DNA of 64,000 nt from JAJDTT01 sp965116695 (GTDB lineage: Bacteria; Acidobacteriota; UBA6911; RPQK01; JAJDTT01), in assembly GCA_965116695.1 (NCBI GenBank), contig OZ220706.1, forward strand, positions 4,092,001-4,156,000, given 5' to 3'. Shown piece by piece: positions 18,078-28,164 of the stretch (its first letter is position 1; each line of letters starts with the position of its first letter). A program made the position numbers and the translations under genes. Under the pieces are notes generated by a model. It saw only the letters and a list, made by a program, of their open reading frames with translations. It did no database searches and was not told the DNA's origin.

Positions 18078-19211
18078 GTGAGGCGGCTGAGATTGGTTTC
18101 CGAATCCATTCTCTACCGCAATCCTCATCCTGGACATCAGGCCGTCTGCGCCTACCTCCCCAACGTGGTCCCCATCTCGGAACGGGAACTGCTCTGTTTT
18201 TGCCGCTTGGGCCAGGCGTTCTACTCCCTGGACGGAAGATTGGCGGTGCTCCGTTCGCGGGACGGCGGCGAGACCTGGGTCGAAGAGGGGGATCTCCGGG
18301 ACCCGCAACAGGAGCGCGCGCCCCATTCCTACAGCGCTCCCCACGGGACGCTGCTCCGGGACGGGACGCTGCTCCTGGTGGCCCACCGGTTTCGAGCCAC
18401 GCAGGATCAGTTGTTCCGGTTCAATCCCGAGACCGGAGGGCTGAAACCCTTCGAGCTGGTGCTGTTCCGGTCCCCGGACCTGGGTCGAACCTGGTCCCCT
18501 CCCCAGGTGATCCAAGTGGGAGGCCGGGGAGTGGCGGACGCTCCGTCCAATGTGATCGAACTCATTGACGGTTCCCTGTTCCTGGCGCTGGAGCGCTGGA
18601 AATCGTGGGACGACGCGTCTCCCCTGCACATCAGGGGCTCGGCCCTGTTCTCCAGGGACGGCGGGTCGACCTGGGGAGAGGAGATCGAATTTCCCAGTGC
18701 TTCCGACCCGTCCCGGATGTACTCTCACAGCCGCTACAGCCGGATGTTGGACGGCCGCATCTGCGCCCTTCAATGGACCCAGAGCATCGGCGGGCAGGAG
18801 AATTTTCCCCTCCATTTCGTCCGCTCCGACACCACGGGAACCCGCTGGGAGACGCCCCTGCCCACCACCATTCCGGCCCAGACCAGTTGGGCCGCGGATC
18901 TGGGAGAGGGGGTCCTGGCGGCAGCCTACTCGATTCGCGAAGGGATGATGAAGCCGGGCGTCCTGGTGGCCCTGAGCGAGGACGGGGGCCGGAGCTGGGA
19001 CCTGGAGCGCCAGGTGATGGTCTGGGACGCCGTGGGGCAGGAGTTCCTGGGGGTCGACCACAAGCCGGAGTATCCGGCCAGTCACGACAATATCGCCTTC
19101 GGCAAGCCCAATCTGGTTCGGCTGCCGGGAGGAGACCTCCTGGCAAGCTGGTGGTGCACCCAGGCCTGCATCACCCACATTCGCTGCGCCCGGTTGACAG
19201 TGGAGGAATAG
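18078..19211 (+). CDS. Sialidase/neuraminidase-like BNR-repeat protein
   Basis: Six-bladed propeller exo-sialidase family protein of about 377 residues. Four Asp-boxes are visible (SRDGGETW, SPDLGRTW, SRDGGSTW, SEDGGRSW). The N-terminal segment ESILYRNPHPGHQAVCAYLP is typical of the bacterial BNR_2 subgroup found in Acidobacteria and Planctomycetes. No signal peptide is evident, so it may be cytosolic. Activity on sialic acid is not assured, since many BNR proteins act on other glycans. The start is uncertain; I use GTG 18078, while an upstream TTG at 18042 adds 12 residues. It lies 5 bp before the next gene. Confidence 0.8.
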   Translation: MRRLRLVSESILYRNPHPGHQAVCAYLPNVVPISERELLCFCRLGQAFYSLDGRLAVLRSRDGGETWVEEGDLRDPQQERAPHSYSAPHGTLLRDGTLLLVAHRFRATQDQLFRFNPETGGLKPFELVLFRSPDLGRTWSPPQVIQVGGRGVADAPSNVIELIDGSLFLALERWKSWDDASPLHIRGSALFSRDGGSTWGEEIEFPSASDPSRMYSHSRYSRMLDGRICALQWTQSIGGQENFPLHFVRSDTTGTRWETPLPTTIPAQTSWAADLGEGVLAAAYSIREGMMKPGVLVALSEDGGRSWDLERQVMVWDAVGQEFLGVDHKPEYPASHDNIAFGKPNLVRLPGGDLLASWWCTQACITHIRCARLTVEE

Positions 19212-19216
19212 ATGCC

Positions 19217-19843
19217 ATGAGAAAATCGCTGTCCGTGGGTCCGATGTTCGCCGCCGCCCTTTGCCTGCTGTCCGCGACCGTCCAAGCGGACGAGGTGGAG
19301 ATCGAGAAAGGGATCTTCATTTCGGCCGCCTCCCTGGTCCGGCGGGATCTCCCCGACGACTTCCCCTACCAGGTCTTCCATGAGGGATTTGCCGTGGTCC
19401 GGGTTCAGGTCCGCAACTCTTCTTCCGCCGGCGTTTTCTCGCTGGACCCGGAACGGATGTCCGTGCACGATCCCAAGGGAAAGACCATCAAACGCGTCAG
19501 CGCTGCCGACCTCACTCCCAAGATGGTCAAGTACTACCAGGGCGGTGGCGGCGGCCCGGGCGTCAGCCTGACGACCTCGGCCGGCGGACCCGTCTTCAGT
19601 CCGCGCCAGCGTCCCTACGGAGAGAGGCGGACCACCATCGGCGGCGGGGGCGGTCCGGGCATCATCCACGTCGGGAAGGTGAAGGAACTCCGGGAACTGC
19701 TGGAGCGGTACGAAATCCAGACGGTCGACGTGGCTCCAGGCCAAACCATCGAGGGTTTCTTCTACCTGAAGAGCAAGAAGAGCGGAAACCGCCTCATCGG
19801 CGGCCAGGTCCGGTTGCCCGGAAACCGGACCGTCGGTTTCTGA
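19217..19843 (+). CDS. Exported hypothetical protein with Gly-rich segments
   Basis: Protein of 208 residues with a signal peptide (MFAAALCLLSATVQA). The mature part contains a beta-rich region (FAVVRVQVRNSSSAGVFSLD), two glycine runs (YQGGGGGPGVSL and IGGGGGPGIIHVG), and a C-terminal VAPGQTIEGFFYLKS segment. It resembles generic exported proteins with a DUF-type beta-sandwich seen in Acidobacteria. I know no function. It starts 6 bp after the sialidase stop and so belongs to its operon. Confidence 0.7.
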   Translation: MRKSLSVGPMFAAALCLLSATVQADEVEIEKGIFISAASLVRRDLPDDFPYQVFHEGFAVVRVQVRNSSSAGVFSLDPERMSVHDPKGKTIKRVSAADLTPKMVKYYQGGGGGPGVSLTTSAGGPVFSPRQRPYGERRTTIGGGGGPGIIHVGKVKELRELLERYEIQTVDVAPGQTIEGFFYLKSKKSGNRLIGGQVRLPGNRTVGF

Positions 19844-19858
19844 CACGTTCAGGGCGCT

Positions 19859-22273
19859 TCAGTCTGCCCTGGGCGCCACCGTGACCGAGACGGGCGGAGT
19901 CGTGTAATCGGCCGATTCCGCCTTGGCGCCGCTCCTCCGCCTGCGAACGGCCTCGCTCTTGACCCGCCCCACGGCCAGGAGCGGGAAGGTCATGGGCTCC
20001 ACCCAGGGATCCGCTCTCAGCTTCAGGGTCCGGCTCGTCTCGTCCTTCGAGATCACGATTCCGTTGGAACCGCTGTCCTCGACCCAGATGCCGGCCGGCC
20101 GGTTCTGGAGGATGAAGGGCACGTCCAGGCGGAAACCGTGGTTCCGCCGGATGTGAATCGTCAACTGGATGTTCTCGCCGGGCCGGATCACCGGGTTGGG
20201 CGGTTCGAGCCGCGGAACGATGGGAGGCGTGGGCGCCAGGGATACCAGGTTCAGGGGTTCCGCCGGGTCGGCGGCGACTCTGCTCACGGTTCGCTCCCCG
20301 ATGACGGCTTCGCCCACCACCCGGAGATGCACCGGCTCTTCCGGCTCCCGGGCGGATTCCAGGGCCGAGAGAACCAGGGTGGTGACCAGCTCCTGAGGCC
20401 GGATCAGGCCCTGGGTGGCCTGAAACCCCGGAGGCAGACCCTCGACCCGGACCCGAACAGGTCCCGCGAACCCCTCCATGCGGGCGGCGGAAACGGTCAG
20501 GGGCACACTTCCTCCCCGGGGGACGTTGGGGTTTCGGGCGCCGGTGGCCCGTCCGTCCACGTAGAGCAGGAATCCGTCGTCCAGAAAGAGCCGGAAGTCG
20601 GGTTCGGCCGGCCGGATGGTGAGGCGGTACGCATGACCGGGCCCTCCGGCGCCGCCCAGGCCGCTCAAGTGAGCCAAATAGGTCCCGTCTTCCGGAGGCC
20701 GGAACAGGAGATAGGAGTCTTTTCCCCTCAGAGGTCCCCCGTCGTCGTTCCGGTAGGGGAGGGTCACGGCGGGATAGAGTGCCTCGTTCACGGGAGTGCC
20801 GGGGTCCCGCACCAAGACCTTGTGGACGCTTCCGTTGACGGGGTGGTTCTGAGGGTCCGTTCCCAGCCAACTGATCCGCTTTCCCAGGATTCCCTGAGCC
20901 ACCGAAAAGTGGTCCGCCCGGCGAATGGAGCGTTCCAGCCGGATCAACTCCCTCCGGTCCAGGAGAACGAAGTCCAGAGGGTAGTAGCGGGTGTCGTTCT
21001 TCAATCCGAAGCGGTTCAGCAGGAGGGTGCTTGCGCCCAACCTGGAGTCGTGAAAGTCCTCGGACAATACTTCCAGGACGGCTCCGGCAACCGGCCGGCC
21101 CTCCGCGCCCAGCACCTGCAGAACCGAGTCCAGAGGAGACAAGAGGCGGCGGGCCCGGACTTCCAGAACCAGGGGTTCGCCCCGGCGAGCCGGAAAAGAG
21201 AACAGGTCCCCGTCCCCGGGAAAGCCGGTGCGGCCGTTCACCGTCACCGGAACCGGCACCTTCTGGGCCGTTCCGGGTGCGTCGTTGGGTTCCTTCTCCC
21301 GGACCTCGGGATTGTCCCCCAGGGCAACGGGCCAGGTGTTGAGCGCCGGTCCCCGAGGCGTCCGGAGCCGGACCGGGAGAGTGTCCTTCCCTGAATTCGG
21401 GGGGAGATCGCCCCAACCGATCGTTCGCCGGGCTCCCAGGTTGTATCCGGCGACGGCCAGCTCTTCCCGGCTCCCGCGGCTCAACCCCAGGGGGAAAACG
21501 CCCGTCAGGAAGGGGAGTTCTCCCGCGGTCAGGCGATAGGCGAAAGTGGGCCCGCCCCGTCCCGCCCGGTCGGAGATGCGAATCCGGAATTCGCCGTCCC
21601 GAGGGCAGGTGTAGGCCAACACCGAGTCGACGCTTCCGGGGAAGAAGTTGTCGTTTCGAGCCAGGAGCCGTCCCTCGCCGTCCATCAACTCCAGCACCGA
21701 GTCCAACCGGGATCCCAGGGAGGACGCTTCCACCCGGAAAACCAGTTCCTGTCCCGACTCGCCGCGGAACCGGAAAACGTCTCCCCGGGTTCCCCGGTCG
21801 AGCCGCCCCTCGACGGTGACGGGAAGCGTGATCTCCCGGCCGCCGGCAGGTTTCTCCTCCGGCTTCGTGGCCTCGATCTGGGGCAGCCCTCCCAGGGCGA
21901 AGCGCACCCAGTTGCTGGTGCCGTAACGGGTCTTCATCCGGAATCCATGGCTTCCGATTTCCGCCTGGGGATCCACGTCCAGACGAATCCGGACCCGTTG
22001 CCGGGGAGTTCGATAGGGAGGATTGGGAGCCGGTTCGATCCCCGCGACGGTGGCTTCGACCCCTTTCCGGCTGAAGATGAGGCGAGGCGAATCCTCCAGG
22101 TTGATCCCCTCCACGGTGATCCAGGTCGAGGCGCCGGTCTGCGCCCCCAGGGGGCTGACCCGATAGACGATGGGGGACGGGGAGAACTCCAGCCCGGCGG
22201 CCCGTTCTGCGGCGGGAAACCCCGGGATCTGGAGCAGGAGGCTGAGTGTCAGGCAGCCGGCGTGAATCCGCAT
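19859..22273 (-). CDS. Exported pre-peptidase C-terminal (PPC) domain protein
   Basis: Protein of 804 residues with a signal peptide (CLTLSLLLQIPGFPAAERAA). Several beta-sandwich modules follow: an IPT/TIG-like N-terminal domain (YRVSPLGAQTGASTWITVEG) and at least three PPC-like modules. One is GDVFRFRGESGQELVFRVEA followed by SRLDSVLELMDGEG; another is GDLFSFPARRGEPLVLEVRA. In Planctomycetes and Solibacter such proteins travel with DUF1549 and DUF1501 partners, as here. It is third in a minus-strand operon; its ATG overlaps the DUF1549 stop (TGATG). The role is unknown, probably extracellular binding or structural. Confidence 0.8.
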   Translation of the reverse strand: MRIHAGCLTLSLLLQIPGFPAAERAAGLEFSPSPIVYRVSPLGAQTGASTWITVEGINLEDSPRLIFSRKGVEATVAGIEPAPNPPYRTPRQRVRIRLDVDPQAEIGSHGFRMKTRYGTSNWVRFALGGLPQIEATKPEEKPAGGREITLPVTVEGRLDRGTRGDVFRFRGESGQELVFRVEASSLGSRLDSVLELMDGEGRLLARNDNFFPGSVDSVLAYTCPRDGEFRIRISDRAGRGGPTFAYRLTAGELPFLTGVFPLGLSRGSREELAVAGYNLGARRTIGWGDLPPNSGKDTLPVRLRTPRGPALNTWPVALGDNPEVREKEPNDAPGTAQKVPVPVTVNGRTGFPGDGDLFSFPARRGEPLVLEVRARRLLSPLDSVLQVLGAEGRPVAGAVLEVLSEDFHDSRLGASTLLLNRFGLKNDTRYYPLDFVLLDRRELIRLERSIRRADHFSVAQGILGKRISWLGTDPQNHPVNGSVHKVLVRDPGTPVNEALYPAVTLPYRNDDGGPLRGKDSYLLFRPPEDGTYLAHLSGLGGAGGPGHAYRLTIRPAEPDFRLFLDDGFLLYVDGRATGARNPNVPRGGSVPLTVSAARMEGFAGPVRVRVEGLPPGFQATQGLIRPQELVTTLVLSALESAREPEEPVHLRVVGEAVIGERTVSRVAADPAEPLNLVSLAPTPPIVPRLEPPNPVIRPGENIQLTIHIRRNHGFRLDVPFILQNRPAGIWVEDSGSNGIVISKDETSRTLKLRADPWVEPMTFPLLAVGRVKSEAVRRRRSGAKAESADYTTPPVSVTVAPRAD

Positions 22274-24714
22274 CAGTGGTTGAAGAGGAACTCCTTGCTG
22301 GTGAGAATTCCGTGGGCCAGATCCACCAGTCCGTTCCGCTCCGCGTCCGTGATCTCAGTACTGGAGGATGGGGAAGGGGCGGGACCGAGGGTTTCCAGCA
22401 GCTCTCTCATCTCCTCATCCGCCGGAGGCCGGCTCAGGGCGGCCCAATACAGGTTCCGGATCACCTCCTGCCGGGACAGCCCCGCTTTCAGGGACCGGCT
22501 CAGAAACCCCGATTCGGACTGGAGCTTCCGATGAAGCCCTTCCCCGTGGATCAGGTGAAGCGCCTGGTTGACCGTAGGCTCCTTCACCCGCTCGGCATGG
22601 GCGTTGATCTCCCGTGCCGGCCGGCCGAAGGTGGAAAGAAAGTTGGAGGCCACCCGGGTGTCCGGGAGCTGAAGGGCCCGGGTGCCGGAGGGGAATCCGG
22701 GGAAGCGCTCCGGGACGCCCGTCACCTGGCAGATCATGTCCAGGATCACTTCCGCGGGCAACCGGCGGACACCGAAGCGCGAGTGGTATTTCTCCGCCAG
22801 TTCCGGCGAACCGGCGCCTCCGGCGCTGGCCTGGTAGGTCGCCGAGATCATGATGGTCCGGATCAGGTGGCGAAGGTCGAAGCCGTGTTCCGTAAATTCC
22901 CGAACCAGCGCGTCCATCAGGTCTTCGTTGGAGGCGGGGTTGGTCTGCCTGAGGTCGTCCACCGGTTCCACGAGCCCGCGTCCCAGAAAGTGGTGCCAGA
23001 TCCGGTTTACGGTGGCTCGCAGGAAGTAGCGGTTCTCCGGCGAGGTCAGCCAGGCTGCGAAATGTTGGCGCCGGCTGCCGGGGGCCTTCCCGGTGAACGG
23101 GTTTCCCTCCAGAGGGCGCGGCGGGAGAGCGTCTTGCCGTCCCGGGAAGGGGACTTCTCCGGTACGGCTCTCGAAGACGATCACGTCTCCCTGGTCTCCC
23201 GGCTTGCGCCCCACCCGGGAGAAGAAGCTGGAGAGCCCGTAATAGTCCTCCTGTGTCCACTTGTCCAAGGGGTGATTGTGGCAGCGGGCACAGGCCACCG
23301 AGATCCCCAGGAAGGTGTGGGTGATGTTTTCCGTCGCCTTGGTGGCCTCGTCGTGCATCACCCAGTAGTTGGCGGCTCCGTTGCTGGTGTTGCTCCCCGT
23401 GGCCGTGACGATCTCCCGGACGAAGCGGTCCCAGGGCTTGTTCTCGGCCACGCTCCGGCGAATCCAGTCGTAGAAGATCCGGTGGGCCGGTGATTTCAGT
23501 TTGCTTCGGGAGACCAGGAGCAGGTCGCACCATTTGTAGGTCCAGTAGTCCACGAACTCGGCTCGCTCCAACAGTGATTCGACCAGCGCGATCCTCTTGT
23601 CCGGGTTCTTGTCCTCGACGAACTGCCGCGCCTCCCCGGCGCTGGGCAGGACCCCGATGGCGTCCAGGTAGGCCCGGCGGACGAAGTGATGATCGTTGGA
23701 GAGGCGGTAGGGCGGCAGCCCCAGGTCTTCCAACTTTTTCAGGACCAGATCGTCGATCCGGTTGTGGCGGGGAGCCCGGGCGTAGGCTTCGGGTGGGTGC
23801 CCTCCCGTCACTGGAATCGTGACCCGGGCGGATGCCACCTGATCCAGGCACCAGACGGAGACGTGGGCCTCTCCCTGGCCCAGGGCACGGGCTCTTCCCG
23901 CCTCGTCCACGCTGAGGATGCCCGAGTCGGTGGAGGAGAACTTGGCCCAGTGGGTCACGTCCTCCCGCGTCCCGTCATCGAACCTGGCCTGAACCAGGAC
24001 TCCGTGCTGTTGACCGGGCTGGAGGCGAAGGCGCGGCGGGATCACCCGGAGGCCTGCGACCCGGCGGTCCGTCGGCCGAGGGGGCGTGGCGCCCGCGGCG
24101 ATCCACTCGGACAGCACCCGGTAACTTCGGGACGGCACCGTCAGCCGGCGGCCCCCGCCGTGGGGAACCGCCAGGGTCGGCTTCAGGAGCACGAGGCTAC
24201 GGGCGGGTTGCAACGTCAGGACTCGCCGGCCCGCTCCCTCCCGGGTGAGCGCCGCGTGGTCCGCTTCGGGAGCATACCCCCTCAGGCTCAGCTTCAGGTA
24301 GTTCTGTCCCGAGGCCGCCCCGTGGCAGGGACCGGAATTGCATCCGGCCTTGGTGAGAGCCGGCAGCACGTGGTTTCGAAAGCTCCACCGAAGGGGTTTC
24401 GCGGATCCCAGAACCCGGATGCGGGCGCTCGCTTTCCGTCCGTCCGGGAGATGAGCCAGGAGGGTGGTGCTTCCGTCCGCCACCGTCGCGATGGTGGCGG
24501 GTTCCCGCACCGCCGCCACCTCCGGGTCGGAAACGACGAATCGCGCTTCGTCCGTCCAGTCCCGGACCGACCCTCCGCCCCCCGCCGGTTCCACCACCAG
24601 CAACCGTTGGGTAGCCCTGGGTCCCGAGAGGACGATCTCCTCCGGAAGCAGCTTGAGGGCCTCGGGCTCGGCTTGCAGGAGCGCCCCCGCCAGGAGACAG
24701 GAAATCCAGGTCAT
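22273..24714 (-). CDS. Exported DUF1549/DUF1553 protein with Big2-like and cytochrome-like motifs
   Basis: Protein of 813 residues with a short signal peptide. In order: a Big2-like beta domain (residues ~25-105), a Planctomycete-cytochrome-type segment with C125-N-S-G-P-C-H131 (spacing CX4CH), a second Big2-like domain (~215-300), then DUF1549 (RIDDLVLKKLEDLGLPPYRL to VACARCHNHPLDKW, a CxxCH) and DUF1553 (RYFLRATVNRIWHHFLGRGL, FDLRHLIRTIMISATYQAS). These proteins are abundant in Planctomycetes and some Acidobacteria and are suspected to act in extracellular glycan or redox chemistry without firm proof. It overlaps both operon neighbours by one base. Confidence 0.9.
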   Translation of the reverse strand: MTWISCLLAGALLQAEPEALKLLPEEIVLSGPRATQRLLVVEPAGGGGSVRDWTDEARFVVSDPEVAAVREPATIATVADGSTTLLAHLPDGRKASARIRVLGSAKPLRWSFRNHVLPALTKAGCNSGPCHGAASGQNYLKLSLRGYAPEADHAALTREGAGRRVLTLQPARSLVLLKPTLAVPHGGGRRLTVPSRSYRVLSEWIAAGATPPRPTDRRVAGLRVIPPRLRLQPGQQHGVLVQARFDDGTREDVTHWAKFSSTDSGILSVDEAGRARALGQGEAHVSVWCLDQVASARVTIPVTGGHPPEAYARAPRHNRIDDLVLKKLEDLGLPPYRLSNDHHFVRRAYLDAIGVLPSAGEARQFVEDKNPDKRIALVESLLERAEFVDYWTYKWCDLLLVSRSKLKSPAHRIFYDWIRRSVAENKPWDRFVREIVTATGSNTSNGAANYWVMHDEATKATENITHTFLGISVACARCHNHPLDKWTQEDYYGLSSFFSRVGRKPGDQGDVIVFESRTGEVPFPGRQDALPPRPLEGNPFTGKAPGSRRQHFAAWLTSPENRYFLRATVNRIWHHFLGRGLVEPVDDLRQTNPASNEDLMDALVREFTEHGFDLRHLIRTIMISATYQASAGGAGSPELAEKYHSRFGVRRLPAEVILDMICQVTGVPERFPGFPSGTRALQLPDTRVASNFLSTFGRPAREINAHAERVKEPTVNQALHLIHGEGLHRKLQSESGFLSRSLKAGLSRQEVIRNLYWAALSRPPADEEMRELLETLGPAPSPSSSTEITDAERNGLVDLAHGILTSKEFLFNH

Positions 24715-26075
24715 CAGCCGCCAAAGAGCTCGTGAATCGGCTCGACGCCGATGTCCACGATGGGAATGGGCCGGCTCTGGGGGCCGGGCAGCTCGGTATG
24801 GAGGTCGATTCCCAGCGACTTGTAAATGGTGGCCAGGACCTCCTGGGGCCCCACGGGCCGGTCGCGGGGTTCCGCAGCGATTCGATCGGAAGAACCCACG
24901 ACCTGTCCGCCCTGGATTCCCCCTCCCGCCAGGATGATGGTGGAGACCGAGGGCCAGTGGTCCCGTCCCCCGGCCGGGTTGATCTTGGGGGTCCGTCCGA
25001 ACTCTCCCATGGCCACCACCAGCGTCTGTTCCAGCAGCCCCCGGTCGTGGAGGTCTTCGATCAGGGAGGAGTAGGCGTTGTCGAACATGGGTCCCAGCTT
25101 GTCCAGCTCGGTGATGGGGCTGAAGGGGGACGAGCCGTGAACGTCCCAGGAGACGCCGCCGCCGAAGTCGTCGAACATGTTGATGGTCACGAAGCGGACT
25201 CCCGCCTCCACCAGGCGCCGCGCCAGGAGGCAGCTCTGGCCGAACCGGTTCTGTCCGTAGCGGTCCCGCAACTGGTCTTCCTCCGACTTCAGGTCGAACG
25301 CCGCCCGGGCTTTGGCTGAGGAGACGATGCTGTAGGCCTGGTGGTAAGCGGAATCGAGGAGCCGGGTCGAGGCGCTGCCTTCTTCAAACGTGCGGAAAGC
25401 GCGGTCGACCACGTTCCTAAAGGACCGGGCCCGTTCCACCCGGATGGCGGAGACGTATTCCGGGGGAACCAGGTCCCGAATCCGGAAATCGTCCCGGGAG
25501 GGATCCGAGTGGATCAGGAAGGGGTCGTGAGTCTTGCCCAGAAAACCGGCGGACTGTCCCTTGCGGGACGTCAGCGGAATGGGAAGGACCAGGTGGGGAG
25601 GCAATTCGGAATCGGCGCCCTTCAGAAAACCGGCGGCGGAGCCCAGATTGGGGTAGACGATCCCGGGAGAGAAGGTCTGGCCCGTCTGGACCAGGTAGTG
25701 GGCCAGGGGATGGGCGGGAACATTGTGGTGGAAGGACCGCACCAGGGCATAGCGGTCCGCATGACGGGCCATTCGGGGGAAGATCTCCGAGATCCGAATC
25801 CCCGGGACGTTGGTGGGGATGGGCCGGTAGGGCCCGCGGACCTCGGAGGGCGCCTCCGGCTTCATGTCCCAGGTGTCCATCTGGGAGGGGCCGCCCACCA
25901 GGAAGAGAAAGATGCAGTTGACGTCGCGGCTCCTGTCCACGGCGCCCCGGGCCTCGAGCCCGCAGAGGTCGGCGAGGCTCAGACCCAGGCAGGACAGGGC
26001 TCCCGCATGGAGGAAGTCACGCCGGTTCAGACCGTCGCAGAAGGGGACCGGGCGCGGGGTGTCCAAGCGAAACAT
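24714..26075 (-). CDS. Tat-exported DUF1501 protein (sulfatase-like fold)
   Basis: Protein of 453 residues with a twin-arginine signal (LNRRDFLHAGALSCLGLSLA). Family motifs: FLFLVGGPSQMDTWDMKP at the start of the mature domain, VRSFHHNVPAHPLAHYL, WDVHG, and AMGEFGRTPKINPAGGRDHW. DUF1501 is distantly related to the alkaline phosphatase/sulfatase fold and is nearly always encoded beside DUF1549/DUF1553 proteins, as here. It is first in the operon. The substrate is unknown. Confidence 0.92.
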   Translation of the reverse strand: MFRLDTPRPVPFCDGLNRRDFLHAGALSCLGLSLADLCGLEARGAVDRSRDVNCIFLFLVGGPSQMDTWDMKPEAPSEVRGPYRPIPTNVPGIRISEIFPRMARHADRYALVRSFHHNVPAHPLAHYLVQTGQTFSPGIVYPNLGSAAGFLKGADSELPPHLVLPIPLTSRKGQSAGFLGKTHDPFLIHSDPSRDDFRIRDLVPPEYVSAIRVERARSFRNVVDRAFRTFEEGSASTRLLDSAYHQAYSIVSSAKARAAFDLKSEEDQLRDRYGQNRFGQSCLLARRLVEAGVRFVTINMFDDFGGGVSWDVHGSSPFSPITELDKLGPMFDNAYSSLIEDLHDRGLLEQTLVVAMGEFGRTPKINPAGGRDHWPSVSTIILAGGGIQGGQVVGSSDRIAAEPRDRPVGPQEVLATIYKSLGIDLHTELPGPQSRPIPIVDIGVEPIHELFGG

Positions 26076-26115
26076 TTTTTAGTTTCAACAATTTAGCAAT
26101 GCCCGGAAGAGGGAG

Positions 26116-28005
26116 TCAATTGCCCTCGCCGCGGTCCAACGGCTCCATCACCTCCAGCTTCAGATGGGTGGCGTGCCCAGGGGCGTGGTAGACCCGGTGC
26201 GTCGCCCGGATGAAATCCCCGGCCTTGGCCTTGAAGATGTTGGGGACCCACTTCTGGGGATTCCGGTCCACCAGGGGGAACCAACTGCTCTGGATCTGGA
26301 CCATGATCCGGTGGCCCGCCTTGAAGGTGTGGAAGACGTCCTGCAGGGGAAGCCGGACCCGGGTCGGGCGGCCCGGCTCGAAGGGCTCCGGGTGCTCGTA
26401 CGAATTCCGGAACCGGCCTCGGATCACCTCGCTCCGGATCATCATCTGGTAGCCCCCCATCCGAACCTTTCCCGGGTTGGGATCGTTGTCGGGGGCCGAG
26501 TCGGGAAGAACGTCGATGAGCTTCACCACCCAGTCGGCGTCCCCGGCGGTGGTGGAGACCCAGAGTTCCGCCTCCAATGGTCCGGCGACGGTCAGGTCCT
26601 GCTCCAGAACCGGGGTCTGATAGGCCAGCACGTCGGGACGCCGCGCCGCGAACCTCTGGTCGTCGGTCATGTACTCCCGGGTCATCCCGGGCGAGATGTC
26701 CTGACTGAAGGGGACCGGTTTGGCCGGGTCGCTCACGTATTCGTCAAATCCCTCCTGGCCGCTCTCGGGCGGCTGGGGAGAAAGATCCCCCTGGGCCCGG
26801 AAGTAGAGGCGGTACGGCTTCAGGGAGGGGGGAGGCCAGGAATCGAAGGTCCGCCACCGGTTGGCGCCGGTCTCGAAGACGTAGGCTTCGGGGAGGTCCG
26901 CCCTGCCCGCCTGCTTCAGGTGGTAGCGGAAGAAGGGACGGATGATCCGCTCCCGGTAGAATTCGGAGGTGTCGAAGCCGAAGCGGGCGTTGCCCAGTCC
27001 CGTCCCCGGCCGTCTCCCCCAGTCGCCGTGAGCCCAGGGTCCCATGACCAGGAGGTTGGAGATTTCGGGATTGTTCCGCTCCACCGAGCGGTAGATCTCG
27101 AGCGGACCGTAGAGGTCCTCGGCGTCGAACCAGCCCCCCACGGTCATCACGGCGCACCGGACGTTCTTGAGATGCCGGACGATCCCGCGCTTGCTCCAGA
27201 AAACGTCGTAGCGGGGGTGCTCCATCATCTGGTTCCAGAACTCGATCTCCCCCTTCAGGTGGACCCGGTTGATGTTGGACAGGGGGCCCAGGTCGAGAAA
27301 AAACTGGTATCCGTCCGGCGTTCCGTACTCGAAGGGGACCAACGGTTCGGTGGTGGGCTTGGGCCGGGGTTTGGCGTGCCGGGCGAAAAAGCTGAAGGCA
27401 TGGGCCAGAAAGAAGGCGCCGTGATGGTGGAAATCGTCGAAATAGAAGTCGCCAATGGGGGCCTGCGGAGACGCCGCCTTCAGCGCCGGGTGGGAGTCGA
27501 TCATTCCTGCCGCCGTGTAGAAGCCGGGGTAGGAGATGCCCCACTGGCCCACCCGTCCGTTGTGTCCCGGCAAGTGGGTGATGAGCCATTCGATGGTGTC
27601 ATAGGTGTCGGTGCTCTCGTCGATGTCCTGAGGCGTGCTCTTTTCAGGCAAGTGGGGCGTCAGTTGGACGAATTCCCCTTCGGACATGTACCGGCCGCGC
27701 ACGTCCTGGTAGACGAAGATGTATCCGTCCCGGGCGAACTCCGGGGTCGGACCGAGTGAAGAACGGTAGCGGTCCGGACCGTAGGGGCGGGAACTGTACG
27801 GTGTCCGGTAGAGCAGGATCGGATAGGTCCGGGAGCGGTCGTTGGGCAGGTAGACGGCGGTAAAGAGCCGGACGCCGTCCCGCATGGGGATCCGGTACTC
27901 GTACTTGGCATAGTTGGCCCGGATGTACTCCTTCTGGTCCGGCTGTTGGCCGGCGAGGGAAAGGAGGGTCCCGAAAAAGGAGAGGAGCAGGATCGTTTTC
28001 TTCAT
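26116..28005 (-). CDS. Exported CocE/NonD-family hydrolase (peptidase S15-like)
   Basis: Alpha/beta hydrolase of 629 residues with a signal peptide (MKKTILLLSFFGTLLSLAGQ). The X-Pro dipeptidyl-peptidase/CocE domain begins at MRDGVRLFTAVYLP. The nucleophile is S158 in GQWGISYPGFYTA; the acid/His region includes MTVGGWFDAEDLYGP and VMGPWAHGDW. The C-terminal jelly-roll domain ends with RVYHAPGHATHLKLEVM. Members are cocaine esterase, glutaryl-7-ACA acylase and peptidases, and the substrate cannot be predicted. The gene stands alone, divergent from the 28165 operon. Confidence 0.9.
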   Translation of the reverse strand: MKKTILLLSFFGTLLSLAGQQPDQKEYIRANYAKYEYRIPMRDGVRLFTAVYLPNDRSRTYPILLYRTPYSSRPYGPDRYRSSLGPTPEFARDGYIFVYQDVRGRYMSEGEFVQLTPHLPEKSTPQDIDESTDTYDTIEWLITHLPGHNGRVGQWGISYPGFYTAAGMIDSHPALKAASPQAPIGDFYFDDFHHHGAFFLAHAFSFFARHAKPRPKPTTEPLVPFEYGTPDGYQFFLDLGPLSNINRVHLKGEIEFWNQMMEHPRYDVFWSKRGIVRHLKNVRCAVMTVGGWFDAEDLYGPLEIYRSVERNNPEISNLLVMGPWAHGDWGRRPGTGLGNARFGFDTSEFYRERIIRPFFRYHLKQAGRADLPEAYVFETGANRWRTFDSWPPPSLKPYRLYFRAQGDLSPQPPESGQEGFDEYVSDPAKPVPFSQDISPGMTREYMTDDQRFAARRPDVLAYQTPVLEQDLTVAGPLEAELWVSTTAGDADWVVKLIDVLPDSAPDNDPNPGKVRMGGYQMMIRSEVIRGRFRNSYEHPEPFEPGRPTRVRLPLQDVFHTFKAGHRIMVQIQSSWFPLVDRNPQKWVPNIFKAKAGDFIRATHRVYHAPGHATHLKLEVMEPLDRGEGN

Positions 28006-28029
28006 AGTGGTGTCAGTTCGGCGTAAAAG

Positions 28030-28052
28030 GGGGCAACCACAAGGGTTGCCCC
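28030..28052. repeat. Perfect 9-bp inverted repeat between divergent genes
   Basis: GGGGCAACC-ACAAG-GGTTGCCCC. It is related in sequence to the hairpin at 4040 in reverse orientation. I recall this sequence type as a dispersed intergenic repeat in several phyla, but that is recollection. Confidence 0.65.
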
Positions 28053-28164
28053 TGCATCAGGGTTTGCCCGAACACTATACAGGAGCCCTCCTCGTGGTTG
28101 TCCGGTCCGGACGAACTCGGATCCACTGTAATCACGTTGCCGGCGCTGCTATTCTGTGGCCCCC